This document shows, piece after piece, positions 44,602 through 55,600 of a stretch of DNA of 64,000 nucleotides. The stretch is taken from the NCBI GenBank assembly GCA_038562555.1, contig JBCFBK010000004.1, forward strand, positions 62,001 to 126,000. The letters run 5' to 3'. The stretch is from JBCFBK01 sp038562555. Its GTDB lineage: Bacteria; Bacteroidota; Bacteroidia; Bacteroidales; Prolixibacteraceae. Position 1 is the first letter of the stretch. Each line of letters begins with the position of its first letter. Below the pieces are notes generated by a model. It did not search any database. It was not told the DNA's origin and saw nothing but the letters and a program-made list of their open reading frames with translations. A program made the translations under genes and the position numbers.

Positions 44602-45618
44602 ATGATGGAGATTTTGAGTGCCAAGGTATTAAAGTATCATGTATTAGCCGCTTTTTTTTCTCTTTGTGCTTTGTGTGCCTGCAGCCAGGAAGAGAATGAA
44701 GCTGAAACAGGGCGTGTTATGGTCGTAAAAAATTATGAGGGCCATGTATTCGTTGATTTCTTTGGAGATGAGCAAAATTTGCAAATCGGGCTTTATCCCT
44801 GCGGCGTGAACCGGTTATTCGGAATAGCCGAGGTTAGTTATTTCGCAAGCCGGGCAAGTCACCATCGGGGAGAACCATCCAACAGGTTTCTTTCCTGTAC
44901 TGATTGGATCGGTCCTTACTACGTATGCGATTTTGTAAACAGACAGGCGGGTCTGCCGCAGCGTTTTACCGGTGGCTGGCATGGGGCAAACGGCGACGGA
45001 ACCGGGACGCCGACCGCTGCAACAGAGCGCGTGTCGATTCAGGTCGACGGCCAGGTGCTGACGGGTAATTTTGAACGGGGCTGCCATCATGCCGACCTTA
45101 CTGTAATCAACCTTATCCGCGGATATGATGATGAGTTGTCAAAGAAGTATCTGCTGAAGGAATCCGTGCACTACCAGCTGAAACCTGACCGTGAAATCGC
45201 AGTGCAGGTTACTGTTGAAGCCTTGGATGATGTTATTATCCAGCGTTATTATGGTTTGCAGAGTCAGAATTTTGCAATTTTCGACACGGTAAAGTATTGT
45301 TCAGATAAGCTTGTGACAAATGCCGCAGGAACTGATATGTACAGCGGATCGTCATTAAAAAAAGGAATAAATACCATTGTTCTGACCGATGGCCCAAAAC
45401 AACACGAACTAAGGCTTGTGCTGTGCCGGACTGAAGGACTTGGAACATTGGAATATGTGGCAGACGGTCTTCCGGCGGCTTTCTCGGCCAGTTACCATAA
45501 ATCGTATTTCAATCTGGTCAACGGACGGGAATTATGGCTAAAGCAAGGGGAAAAAGCGTACTGGAAGGGAGCGTACATCTGGGATGCGCCGGAAGACTCA
45601 GGCATGCATCTGCCTTAA
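44602..45618 (+). CDS. Lipoprotein of unknown function in the PUL
   Basis: 338 aa. A hydrophobic stretch ending in LCALCAC gives a lipobox, so the protein is probably anchored by Cys27. I do not recognise a family. It looks mostly beta (VSIQVDGQVLTGNFERG, IAVQVTVEALDDVIIQRYYG), with a long middle segment rich in Tyr and Trp (GEPSNRFLSCTDWIGPYYV, FTGGWHGANGDGTG), as in sugar-binding proteins. It starts 7 nt after the GH27 gene, so it is co-transcribed with it. Its stop is 17 nt from the stop of the convergent GH2 gene. Confidence 0.75.
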   Translation: MMEILSAKVLKYHVLAAFFSLCALCACSQEENEAETGRVMVVKNYEGHVFVDFFGDEQNLQIGLYPCGVNRLFGIAEVSYFASRASHHRGEPSNRFLSCTDWIGPYYVCDFVNRQAGLPQRFTGGWHGANGDGTGTPTAATERVSIQVDGQVLTGNFERGCHHADLTVINLIRGYDDELSKKYLLKESVHYQLKPDREIAVQVTVEALDDVIIQRYYGLQSQNFAIFDTVKYCSDKLVTNAAGTDMYSGSSLKKGINTIVLTDGPKQHELRLVLCRTEGLGTLEYVADGLPAAFSASYHKSYFNLVNGRELWLKQGEKAYWKGAYIWDAPEDSGMHLP

Positions 45619-45635
45619 CCAGCCGGATCGCAGCT

Positions 45636-48074
45636 TTACCGCTGACTTCCGGGCAGAGAGGCACAGCCAACCGACGGAACCTGCGGTGCCGGATTTATCC
45701 GCATCACGATTTCAGCCGGCTTTAATCCGGTTGACCGGGCGGTTAATATCAATGATCCGTTTCCGTTGGGACTGCTTTGCAGAATGACCTGGGCCAGCCC
45801 GTTGAACAGCTTCCGCTGGTTGCCTTGTTCCGGTTCGTGCGAGTTTGGGTTCCCGTTTCCGAGCCCGATGATCGCTCCCGGACCAGCCACCTCAAACGTC
45901 ACCGGTATATTTGTTGTCGGAACAGCGCGGCCTTTGCCATCGAGCGCACGTACAGTGACCGGCATGGCATCATATCCGTCGCCTGCAAGTGACGGACGAT
46001 CGGCAATCAACTCAAGCCTTACAGGTGTTCCCGTCGTTTCCACTATAAACCGCGAAACTTCCTTCTCCTTGTCGTAGCCGATGGCCTCCAGTTTCCCCGG
46101 TTGATAAGGAACCGTCCATTCAACCAGATCATATTGATCCACAGGTTTAGCCGAGATCAGTTTCCCGTTCAGCAGAAGTTTAACGGTTTTGGCGTTGGTC
46201 AGTGCCATCACTTTTATGGGCTTCCCGATACTGTCGGCCGGCCAGTTCCAGTGGGGGATCAGCTGCAGGACTGGTTTGTCTGTCCAAAGTGCCTGGTGGA
46301 TATAAAAGGCTGCCTTGGGAAAGCCGCATTGATCCATGATGCCGAAACTTGCTCCGGCAGCAGGCCATTCGTAAGGCTGAGGCTCTCCGCGATAGTCGAA
46401 ACCGGTCCAGATAAAGCAACCGGCCAGGTAAGGCCTTTGGTCAATCAGTTTCCACCCGTCACGATGGTTGGTGCCCCACGACGCATTTTGGGTGTCGTAC
46501 GAATCGTGCAGACACTTCTTTTTGTCTGTGACATATTCACCGCGGATCATATAGGCTGAGGCGTCTTCAGAACTGGTGACCGGAACACCGGGGAAAGCCT
46601 GATGGACCTTGTCATAGTTGGCAACCTGATAATTCATCCCGATCACATCGACGGCGTGTGCTACATTTTTGGCAGACAGGAGGCCCCCGCTCGCTGCTGC
46701 AGTTACCGGGCGGGTTGTGTCGAGTTTTTTTACAACCGCGTTCATGCGGCGGACCAGCTCATAGCCGTTCCCGGTTCCCTGCATCGGTTCTTCGTTAAAA
46801 ACCGACCAGAGGATGACACTGGGGTGATTCCGGTCACGGCGGATCAGCCATTCCAACTGACGCTGATACTCAGGGGTGACATTGAAATTGCGGTTTTCAT
46901 CCATCACCAGAATTCCAAGACGGTCGCAGGCATCCAGAAATCCGGCAGCAGGAGGATTGTGCGCGCAGCGAACGGCATTGGCTCCCATCTCCTTTAACCT
47001 GCGCAACCGAAATTCCCAAAGGGCATCGGGTACTGCAACACCAACACCGGCGTGATCCTGGTGATTGCAAACGCCCTTCAGCTTCACCGGTTGATCGTTC
47101 AGGAAAAAGCCGGAATCGGCGGTAAACCGGATGGTGCGAAATCCACAGGTCGTCAATAAGGAATCCCGTTGAATCTCTCTTTCACGGACCACTGTTTTAA
47201 CCGTATACAGCGTTGGCCGATCGGGTGTCCAAAGTTCCGGATGACTTACCGGAAGTGTGAGTTTCGCAACAGATTGCCTCAGCGGATATACTGAAACCTG
47301 TGTCTGCCGCTGCACAATCGTTTTGCCGGCCTTGTCAGCCAGGCTGACCTCAACCTCGACGTCCGACAGTTGTTCTCCGGAGTTTTCCAGCATGGCCTCG
47401 ACAGGGATTATCCAATTGCCTGAAGCATCTTTAACAGGCTGGGCAAATACCCCGTCGGTGACCAGATGCGTCGCTGATCGTTTTACCAGCCATGAATGCC
47501 GGTAAATACCGGCGCCTTCGTACCACCAGCCTTCCTGCTGAACGGCATCAACCCGGACGGCGATATTGTTCAATGCATCGCCATAATACGCGAATGGCGT
47601 GATGTCGATATAAAAGGAATTATACCCACAGAAGTTCCGGTGCACAATAGTTCCGTTAAACCAAACCGTGCAATGGGTTGCTACTCCGTCGAACTGAAGC
47701 TCAAGGTGTTTCCCCTGATCTGAAGGATCAAGTTTAAAGTTGCGGCGGTACCAGCCGATACCCCGTTCGCGATACCCCTGCGAAGGATTCTCTTCCTTGT
47801 TGAAATCACTTTCCATCGCCCAATCGTGCGGAAGATCGAGCAAGCGCCACCCGGCATCGTCAAAATCGGGTGCGGCTGCTCCGGAAGCCCACCCGGCCTT
47901 GCAACTGTTATAGGTCATTGTATGACCTTTTATAACAGGGAAATCAATATCTCCTTTATAAAACCGCCATCCGTTATTCAGTGACTGGCGTTCACGCGCT
48001 GATGCAGGTTGCGAAAAGAAGCAGAAGGGAAAAAACAGGAAAAGCACGAACAGCTTGATTGATCTTTTTTTCAT
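45636..48074 (-). CDS. GH2 beta-galactosidase-like enzyme
   Basis: 812 aa from the ATG at 48074 (MKKRSIKLFVLFLFFPFC), a signal peptide; a start at 48116 would add 14 residues. The order is sugar-binding domain (LNNGWRFYKGDIDFP, LPHDWAMESDF), Ig-like domain, TIM barrel (FFLNDQPVKLKGVCNHQD), then DUF4982 and Ig-like C-terminal domains. The acid/base is E428 in WSVFNEEPM and the nucleophile E503 in VTSSEDASA. Specificity among beta-galactosidase, beta-glucuronidase and related activities cannot be read. It leads away from the SusCD genes as the distal gene of the minus-strand unit or as its own unit. Confidence 0.92.
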   Translation of the reverse strand: MKKRSIKLFVLFLFFPFCFFSQPASARERQSLNNGWRFYKGDIDFPVIKGHTMTYNSCKAGWASGAAAPDFDDAGWRLLDLPHDWAMESDFNKEENPSQGYRERGIGWYRRNFKLDPSDQGKHLELQFDGVATHCTVWFNGTIVHRNFCGYNSFYIDITPFAYYGDALNNIAVRVDAVQQEGWWYEGAGIYRHSWLVKRSATHLVTDGVFAQPVKDASGNWIIPVEAMLENSGEQLSDVEVEVSLADKAGKTIVQRQTQVSVYPLRQSVAKLTLPVSHPELWTPDRPTLYTVKTVVREREIQRDSLLTTCGFRTIRFTADSGFFLNDQPVKLKGVCNHQDHAGVGVAVPDALWEFRLRRLKEMGANAVRCAHNPPAAGFLDACDRLGILVMDENRNFNVTPEYQRQLEWLIRRDRNHPSVILWSVFNEEPMQGTGNGYELVRRMNAVVKKLDTTRPVTAAASGGLLSAKNVAHAVDVIGMNYQVANYDKVHQAFPGVPVTSSEDASAYMIRGEYVTDKKKCLHDSYDTQNASWGTNHRDGWKLIDQRPYLAGCFIWTGFDYRGEPQPYEWPAAGASFGIMDQCGFPKAAFYIHQALWTDKPVLQLIPHWNWPADSIGKPIKVMALTNAKTVKLLLNGKLISAKPVDQYDLVEWTVPYQPGKLEAIGYDKEKEVSRFIVETTGTPVRLELIADRPSLAGDGYDAMPVTVRALDGKGRAVPTTNIPVTFEVAGPGAIIGLGNGNPNSHEPEQGNQRKLFNGLAQVILQSSPNGNGSLILTARSTGLKPAEIVMRINPAPQVPSVGCASLPGSQR

Positions 48075-48255
48075 GTGTGAATAATTTGTTTTTTTATAGC
48101 CACCTGGAATAGCCATGACGTATTGTTTATGCTCACTTTCAGTTGATGTTGCAATATCATGGCTATTTCATCATGTTAACACGAGCTTTATGGTATATGA
48201 TTAACGGCAAATTGTTAAGGGGTGTCACGGGTATCTTCATATAGATTTAGGAACA

Positions 48256-49428
48256 TCATTCCCAATACAACCGGTTCTGCAATACGTAACTGAACATCTC
48301 CTGATACAGTCCCAGCTGGATATCCAGGATATCATCGTGTGTGGCAGGGAAATTCCCATATTCCCGGCCGGAATTATCGGTTCCGTGACAGCATTCAAAA
48401 ATGAATGACATCGTCCCCGAAACATGGTGCAGGGCGCTTACCAGGTTAAATGATGTCCGGGGAGGAAACTTTTCATCATCAATTTCAGCCTTCATTTTCC
48501 ATGAACCGGAATAATGTGGCAAGCCCTCTCCTTTGAAATAGTCATTCATGTGATTGCCAAAAGCGGCAATCCTTTCCTTCATGAAATGAGGGAGATAGGA
48601 GGGGGCAAGAATGCATGGGGGCAAACTTTGTGAATGCAGGGAGACAGTCATGTCGGGGGCTTCGTCGCGTGCAATATCCAGGATGGCTTTGGTTTCTTCG
48701 GCCATCGGGTTGAAAAAGTCATCATGCATGGGATTGATCCCGTTGTTGTTGTAATAACAGCCTAAAATTCCCACGTCCCCCTTCATCGGGTGCAAAGCTT
48801 TCGAATGCGGCCATCTCCACAAAGTTCCGTCTTTGCGGGTACCCTGTCCGTATTTGGTCATGGTCAGCGACGGGATCCCTACAAAGCTGTCGTAAGGGCA
48901 CCTCATACGGCCATCGGGGTTGTTGCAGGGAAGAATAACTACCCTGCATCGTTCTATACCTTCTTTCAGGAGGGGCCATTCCTTGCCCCGAAAGTCTCTG
49001 CCTGTTTCAGCAATATGAACCAGGTTGATCAACCCGGCCATCCCTTCAACTTCGTGCCCGTGTGTTGGCCCGACAAAAAATAAGACCGGTTTGGTGTCTT
49101 TTGTCTTTTTTGCATAAAAAGCAGCGTTCCGCGCCCCTATTGCCGAATTGTAATTGGCCTGCGAACGAAAAACGTCTTTTTCTCCGTAATAGACCGCATA
49201 AACCGGATAGCCGCCGGGAGATATTGCAATGGCTTTTACTTTCCCTTTTTTTACCGTGCTCAGTTCATCGTAAATGTGGGATAATTTTGTTTTATAGAAA
49301 TCCGGGACGCCGGCATTTGGAGGTGGGTCGCCAGGGGCAGGTAAAACCTGTGGAAAAGCCGTAAAACAGGTTAAAACAAAGAATGTTGTACACAGGTAAT
49401 AACAGAAAGCATTATTTTTCACAGCCAT
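48256..49428 (-). CDS. M14-family zinc carboxypeptidase-like protein
   Basis: 390 aa from the ATG at 49428, which gives a clean signal peptide (FCYYLCTTFFVLTCFTAFPQ). An ATG at 49461 overlaps the upstream stop by four bases (ATGA) and is possible. The zinc motif HxxE is H123-E126 in GPTHGHEVEG; the third ligand is probably the His in TVSLHSQS, and the catalytic Glu is in FIFECCHG. Members of this group in PULs may act on amide-linked or peptide parts of a substrate, which is inference. It lies between GH2 and the DUF4038 glycosidase. Confidence 0.82.
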   Translation of the reverse strand: MAVKNNAFCYYLCTTFFVLTCFTAFPQVLPAPGDPPPNAGVPDFYKTKLSHIYDELSTVKKGKVKAIAISPGGYPVYAVYYGEKDVFRSQANYNSAIGARNAAFYAKKTKDTKPVLFFVGPTHGHEVEGMAGLINLVHIAETGRDFRGKEWPLLKEGIERCRVVILPCNNPDGRMRCPYDSFVGIPSLTMTKYGQGTRKDGTLWRWPHSKALHPMKGDVGILGCYYNNNGINPMHDDFFNPMAEETKAILDIARDEAPDMTVSLHSQSLPPCILAPSYLPHFMKERIAAFGNHMNDYFKGEGLPHYSGSWKMKAEIDDEKFPPRTSFNLVSALHHVSGTMSFIFECCHGTDNSGREYGNFPATHDDILDIQLGLYQEMFSYVLQNRLYWE

Positions 49429-49457
49429 TTGATTTTTGGTTGAAATGATATGGATGC

Positions 49458-50801
49458 TCATTGTTGTTCGGTAAGCCCGGAATCCTCTATCAGAAGGATC
49501 CAGTCATCACCGTAAAGCGGGCACATTTTTCGTACGGATTTTTTATCGACAGTGAACTCTTGCTCTTTTTTCCCGTTAACAGGATTAAACCAGGTACACT
49601 TAAAACTATTTCCGGACAGAAACCCGAAATCGACATAGATTGGCCGTATCTCGGGAATATAGGAGACCATTAACTTCCGGTCTCTGCTCACTGCGGTTGT
49701 TACATAGTTTGATTTTGCCCAATCCCCGTATCCTGAAACCACGGCCTGATGGCTAACATCCGGGACCAGTGTCCACCAGGGGATCTGTTCGAAAAAATCT
49801 TTCATGTAACCCAGCTGGTATGCCCCCGGATAACGAAGGATTTCTCTCCAGTTTGACGGGAAGTTCCAGATGTCAGAGCCATATGCGTGTCCTGCCCCGC
49901 CGCACAGCATGGTCCAATAAGCCTGCCTCCTGACGATTTGCGGGTTTCCCATATCATTGTTTATAGCTCCGGAACCTTCGTACTGTGATTCACCCAGCAC
50001 GAAAGGCATGATATCCGATTTGGACCATTCCCGCAGGGCTGCTTCATAAACGTGGGGTGTTAAATCGGAAACGAACCCTGCATGTGGTTTTTCCCGCCAG
50101 TAGGTGTAGACAAAACTAAAGCCCAGCCAGGGGGCATACTGGAACAAATCGGTACTGGAACGGGAAGGTGAAGCGTGAAAGGTGATCAGTTGGTGCTCCG
50201 GCGCTGCTGAGTATAATCCCTCGGCAAAGGCCAGGAGGCATTCCCTGTCGCCTTTCGGGTCATGGTCGCCGCCCAGGATCCAGAACAGGTTTTTGCAGGC
50301 CGAAAACTTTTTCCCCAGGTATTGTCCGTACCACCTGTTTTTTGCGGGACCATTTCGTTGGATGGCGTTTTCAGGTGTAATGCCGAAACCATCATGGCAA
50401 CATCCCACCCAGGGTTGAGACATGACAACAAGCAGTCCCATGGAATCGGCTTTGTGTATGATTTCGGCCACGTGATCATGATAGGCTTCATTAGGTTTCG
50501 AAAAATCGATGTCACCGTCAAAGGGCTTTTGCCCAAACCGGTTAACATCTTTTGGAGAATAGGCAATCATGGCCTGGATCGTGTTGAAACCCTGCGATTT
50601 CCGGCAGGTCAGGTATTCCACCGCTTCCTGTGTGGTAAGTTTGGTAAAAATTCCCCAGCCGGTATCGGCCTGGTAGAGGTAAGGTGCTCCCTCGCTGGTA
50701 ACGAAATGGCGCCTGTTTTCGCTGATTTTCAGCGGGAAAATGCTTTGTCCCTGTGCGGCGGCCCATGCCATGAACAGCAAAAAGGAAAGTGTTCGTCTCA
50801 T
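49458..50801 (-). CDS. DUF4038 (GH140-like) glycosidase
   Basis: 447 aa, secreted (signal peptide MRRTLSFLLFMAWAAAQGQS). The DUF4038 TIM barrel is evident: LYQADTGWGIFTKLTTQEA, CRKSQGFNTIQAMIAY, FWILGGDHDPKGD and FVLGESQYEGSGA, with the probable catalytic Asp/Glu in the last two. A C-terminal beta domain (the PF12904-like putative collagen-binding domain) has VSYIPEIRPIYVDF. The family includes the GH140 apiosidase of rhamnogalacturonan-II degradation, but many members have unknown activity. It is the first enzyme gene after SusD on the same strand. Confidence 0.88.
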   Translation of the reverse strand: MRRTLSFLLFMAWAAAQGQSIFPLKISENRRHFVTSEGAPYLYQADTGWGIFTKLTTQEAVEYLTCRKSQGFNTIQAMIAYSPKDVNRFGQKPFDGDIDFSKPNEAYHDHVAEIIHKADSMGLLVVMSQPWVGCCHDGFGITPENAIQRNGPAKNRWYGQYLGKKFSACKNLFWILGGDHDPKGDRECLLAFAEGLYSAAPEHQLITFHASPSRSSTDLFQYAPWLGFSFVYTYWREKPHAGFVSDLTPHVYEAALREWSKSDIMPFVLGESQYEGSGAINNDMGNPQIVRRQAYWTMLCGGAGHAYGSDIWNFPSNWREILRYPGAYQLGYMKDFFEQIPWWTLVPDVSHQAVVSGYGDWAKSNYVTTAVSRDRKLMVSYIPEIRPIYVDFGFLSGNSFKCTWFNPVNGKKEQEFTVDKKSVRKMCPLYGDDWILLIEDSGLTEQQ

Positions 50802-50880
50802 CTTTTCAGATTATCAATGGAACAGGAAGGAATGATTCGTTTATAAAAGCATTCCCTCCTGTTTATGCATGAAAGTTTGA

Positions 50881-52587
50881 TTATTCCCAACCGGGATTCT
50901 GGGTTAAATTCGGATTCAGTAAGATCTGATTTTCCTTGATGGGATAGAGGTAATCGCGGTTTGGCTTAAACTGCCAGCCGTTCGGCAAAGCGACCTGAAA
51001 GGCATCGATAAAGCCGTTTTCATCGGCCGGATAAGTAGGCGTTCTGGCAAACTGCGATTTGGTGGCTCCCTTGGGCCTTTTCCCGATGATTAGTTCGTCG
51101 GCGGCAGCCCATCGCATAATATCATCCAGCCGGAAGTTTTCCAAAGCGAGCTCGATCTTCCGTTCTCGCCTGATTTCATTGATAACCGGCGGCAAGGCCG
51201 GGAATTCCCAATTGGGATCATTGGGAATGGCGGAGAGGTTCAGATTTGGCATGCCGACCCTGCTCCTGAGTTTCTTTATGGAAAGATCGATGTCTCCCTG
51301 GCTAATCGTGCCCAACTCTGCCTTTGCTTCGATATAATTAAGCAGGACTTCGGCATACCGGAACTGAATACTTGGTGTTTCCTCGCTCGTCGAACTGTGG
51401 TAGATGACATTGGGATTATAGTTTTTCCTCCGCATGTAACCGGTCGGCGTTGACAGCGATACGGTGGAAAACAGCGTAACATAGCAGTCATTAAACGTTT
51501 TTGTGACCCCGTTTTCAATCTTCCACGGAGACGCCGGGGTAAAAATGGTTTGATAAAACCGGGGATCGCGATCGGTCGCCTCATCCGAAAGCCTGGCATG
51601 CCCTTTAAAGAGCGGACTGGTGGCGATTGGCAATCCGTCGGTACACAGGTACGAATCGGCAAATGATTTTGTTAATCCTTTGCCCTGGGGATATTCCATC
51701 ATAAAAAGCGTATGGTAGGCATAAACACCCAGCGACAGGTTCATTTTTGTCCAAAACATGACTTCCTTATTTGATGTATAATCCCTCAACGCGAATAGAT
51801 CAACATAGTCGGCGGAGGGATTGCCGGTATTGTAAATATCATACAAGCCGGAGTTCATCACCGCTGTGGCGGCTTCAACCGCCTTATCCAGGTATTTTGC
51901 AGGCTGGGCATTTGCCAGGCCGAAAGGAGTTCCGTTATGGTATTTTTCCCAGGTTCCTTCATAAAGGGCAACTCTCGACTGATACAGCAGGGCCATCCAT
52001 TTGTTTATACGCGAATAGCCGTTTGTCTTATCGGCCGATAAATACAAGGCAGCCGTATCAAGATCAGCAAGAATATAGTCGGCAATGATATTTCTGGGGC
52101 TTCTTTCCCCGTACAATTCCGGTGAATTGGTATTCAGCACAGTCGAAATCAAGGGGATATCCCCGAACTTTTTTAACTGTCCAAAGTAAAAGAAGGCCCG
52201 GAAAAAGTAAGCCTCGCCCACATATTGTTTGTAGGTTTCAAAGTCCTCTTCACATTTTTTGTAATTGGCCAGAAAATAATTCACAGCCCTGATCTCGGCA
52301 TACCCAAAGTCCGATCCTGAGTTTATCGTTTGGGTTCCCTGCAGGCGGACATTAATGGATGCATCGCTCGCGTTGATGTCTGAATCCAGATCGCCAAGGC
52401 CGTAATCTACCTGCGGAAAGTTGGATCTTTTATAAAACTGATTCATAAAAATCATCATATCGCCGGGCGATTTGAAAAAACTCGCCTCAGTTACTGTGTC
52501 CAGGGGGTATCTGTCCAGAAAATCTTCCTGGCATGCCATCAGGGTGCATAATCCTATTAAGGTAATTGTTATTTTTAAACGATTCAT
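50881..52587 (-). CDS. SusD/RagB-family surface glycan-binding lipoprotein
   Basis: 568 aa from the ATG at 52587 (MNRLKITITLIGLCTLMACQ), with lipobox LMAC. An upstream start at 52686 lies inside the susC end and is rejected. SusD features are QEDFLDRYPLDTVTEASFFK, an N-terminal TPR-like helical part (VGEAYFFRAFFYFGQLKKFG), and a C-terminal RagB region (FRLDDIMRWAAADELI, YPIKENQILLNPNLTQNPGW). It binds glycan and caps the SusC encoded 22 nt upstream. Confidence 0.94.
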   Translation of the reverse strand: MNRLKITITLIGLCTLMACQEDFLDRYPLDTVTEASFFKSPGDMMIFMNQFYKRSNFPQVDYGLGDLDSDINASDASINVRLQGTQTINSGSDFGYAEIRAVNYFLANYKKCEEDFETYKQYVGEAYFFRAFFYFGQLKKFGDIPLISTVLNTNSPELYGERSPRNIIADYILADLDTAALYLSADKTNGYSRINKWMALLYQSRVALYEGTWEKYHNGTPFGLANAQPAKYLDKAVEAATAVMNSGLYDIYNTGNPSADYVDLFALRDYTSNKEVMFWTKMNLSLGVYAYHTLFMMEYPQGKGLTKSFADSYLCTDGLPIATSPLFKGHARLSDEATDRDPRFYQTIFTPASPWKIENGVTKTFNDCYVTLFSTVSLSTPTGYMRRKNYNPNVIYHSSTSEETPSIQFRYAEVLLNYIEAKAELGTISQGDIDLSIKKLRSRVGMPNLNLSAIPNDPNWEFPALPPVINEIRRERKIELALENFRLDDIMRWAAADELIIGKRPKGATKSQFARTPTYPADENGFIDAFQVALPNGWQFKPNRDYLYPIKENQILLNPNLTQNPGWE

Positions 52588-52609
52588 AATCATTATTTTA
52601 AAAAATGTC

Positions 52610-55600
52610 CTAGAATGTGATATTAACGCCGAACGACAGCATCTTCGTGATCGGATAGATTTCTCCCAAATCGACGCCGCCATCATTTTTATTGGAAGCG
52701 GCAGTTGTTTCAGGCTCGAATAAATCGGGCAACGGCGTAAATGTTAACAGGTTTTCGCCTGAAACATAAATCCTTGCTTTCCGGATAAACGTTTTGTTCA
52801 GGATCTGTTGAGGAACGGTATAACCTACCTGCAGGTTTTTGAGCCGCAAATAGGCAGCATTCAGCATATACCTGGACTGTACCTGCAGGTTCTTATTTCT
52901 CTCCGTTGAAGAATAAGGTTTGGGAAAGAATGAATCGGTGTTTGGTCCCAATATGTTTGTTTCATCTGCGGGCCTCCAATAGTCGAGCATTAAGCCGCCT
53001 TCAAACAGGCATGAACTGTTGGGGGTTTGCATTAACCCGTAATAATATTCCGAATCGCTTTTGGGTACAACCGTGCGTTTGCCTACACCTTGCCAGAACA
53101 TGCTTAAATCAAAGTTTTTCCAGTTGGCACCCAGGGAAATGCCGTAGCTGTAACGGGGTGTGGTATTTGCAATGACGGTCAGATCGCCATGGTCGGTTAA
53201 GGTGTTGGCCCCCGGTGTGATTTTGCCGTCGGGCACGCCGTCAGGGCCGCTGATATCCTTATATTTGATATCGCCGGGACGCCAATTGGCGTGATAATAC
53301 GATTGATCGGGCATCTCTTCTCCCGCTTCCTGGATAATGCCATCTGTTATCAGCCCCCACACGTCGCCATATTTTCTTCCGGCATACCAGGTTCCCAAAC
53401 TGCCGGTAGCGTTGGTATATTCCAGGACGGTTGTCTGATAATCTGCCAGGCTGGCCTGGACGCTGTAGGAAAAATCCCGCGAAATCCGGTCTTTCCATCC
53501 CAGTACCAGCTCGAAACCTTTGGTTGATAATTTGGCATTATTCGTTGGCGGTGCATTTGTTCCAAGTACAGATGGAAGACTCAACGACGGACCCACCATA
53601 TCCGATGTTGTTCGGTTGTACCAATCGAATTCCAGGCTCAGGCGACTATCCAGGAACTTGCTTTCCATACCAAAATTCAACGTGGTAACGGTTTCCCAGG
53701 TCAGATCATCGCTGATAATGGCAGGTGTTGATGCATACAGCGGAATGGCATTGTTAATCAGGTATCCTGTATCAAAGGCGTTGGCCGAAACCTGTTGTTT
53801 TACGTCTATCGTCGCCAGGTACAGATAATTCGCGACATTCTGGTTCCCCAATGAGCCATAGGAGGCTTTTAGTTTAAGGGTATTTATATATGGCTTTATG
53901 GCGGTCCAAAAACGTTCCTGATGGACATTATATCCGGTTGATACCGATGGGAAGAAGCCCCACCGTGATCCCTTTTCAAACCGGGATGAGCCATCGTAGC
54001 GGGCACTGAATTCCACCAGGTATTTTTCGTCAAAGTTATAGTTTAACCGTCCGAATATGCCCTGTGTTGCCCAGTGTGTTTCCGCGTCGTTGAGGGTTGC
54101 GGTGCCGACTGCGGAACTGATCGAAACGACTTCAGGAGTTATCAGCTCCATTTTGGACCCATACAGGTATTCATAGTGGTTGTAGTCCTGTTCATACCCA
54201 ACCATCGCTTTAACGTAGTGTCGTGCCAGATTTGTCTCGTACGATGTAAAAGCGGAAAAAAGCTGGTACTTTTCTTTGGAAAAGCTTTTGACTGATCCGG
54301 TATAAGGCTGATTGACATTCTGAACAACGCCATTTGCCGCAGTTACCCAAACGGGTTTTGGATTTTGAACATTATTCCCGGTCTGGTAGCCAAAGTTGTA
54401 GCTGACGTTTGTTTTCCAGCCTTTTACCGGTTCCAGTTCAGCACCGAATTTAATCTGCATATCGTTATTTTCGGTTTCTGACCTTCCCCCCTCTTTCATT
54501 GACATGACCAGCGGATTGGCAATACTGCCGTCCAGATTGTGATAGGGCATGGTTGGGAAGAAGTCATTGATTTCGGAATAAATGAACTGCCTGCCATTGG
54601 ACGCCCGTCCGATCGGATAATCGGTCAGCGCGCTCGAAAATTTGGTTTCGGAATAGAAGCGGACCCAGTCGTTGACCTTTGATGAAATGTTCGACAATAC
54701 ATTATATCGTTTATAGCTGTCGGCCCCCCAGGTATATAAGCCTGGCTGATTAAAATAACCGAGTGAGAAGTAATAATTCATTTTCTCATTCCCCCCGCTT
54801 ACGTTCACATTATGCTTCTGGTTTACCGCATAGTCTTTCCAGTACATTTTTGTCCAGTTGTAATTGGCATTGCCATCCCACCTGCCCCGAAACGTACTGT
54901 AAGGAGGATGCTCAGGATCGTATTCGGTTAAATATGTCCCGTTCTGGTAACCCAGGATCCGCTCGAGCTGTTCGTCAGGGAAAGTTGGTGTCAATCCGGC
55001 ATTGATCCTGCCCTGATTTAAGGCGATTGCGTAGGTGTATGAATCTTTCATACTCGGCACATAAATAGGAATTGCGAACGATATGTTATTGGAATACTCG
55101 ATGCTTACGGGCTGATCTGTTTTTCCTCTTTTTGTGGTGATCAGAATAACACCAAATGCAGCGCGTGAACCATAAACCGCTGAAGCCGAAGCATCTTTCA
55201 AAACGGAAATGCTTTCAATGGTCGAAGGATCAAGCGTGTTGATATTCATTTCTACTCCATCCACCAATGTAAGCGGATTGTCGTTTCCGGATATTGAACC
55301 CACACCCCGGATACTCAGGTTCGGTTGGGCGCCCGGTTCACCACCGTAACTGTTGAGGGTAACCAATACGCCTGGTGCCATACCCTGCAGGAGCAAGGAT
55401 GTATTTGCTGCCGGCCGGTTCACGAGTTTTTCTCCGGATACCACATCCAGGGAGCCTGTTAAATTGATCTTCTTCTGTGTGCCATAACCAACGGCTACAA
55501 TCTCCTCAATGCCGATGGTTTCTTCCTGCAACTCAATGTCGATTTCAGTTTTTCCTTCCACCTTGATTTCAGCTGTTTTCATTCCTACAAATGAAAATAT

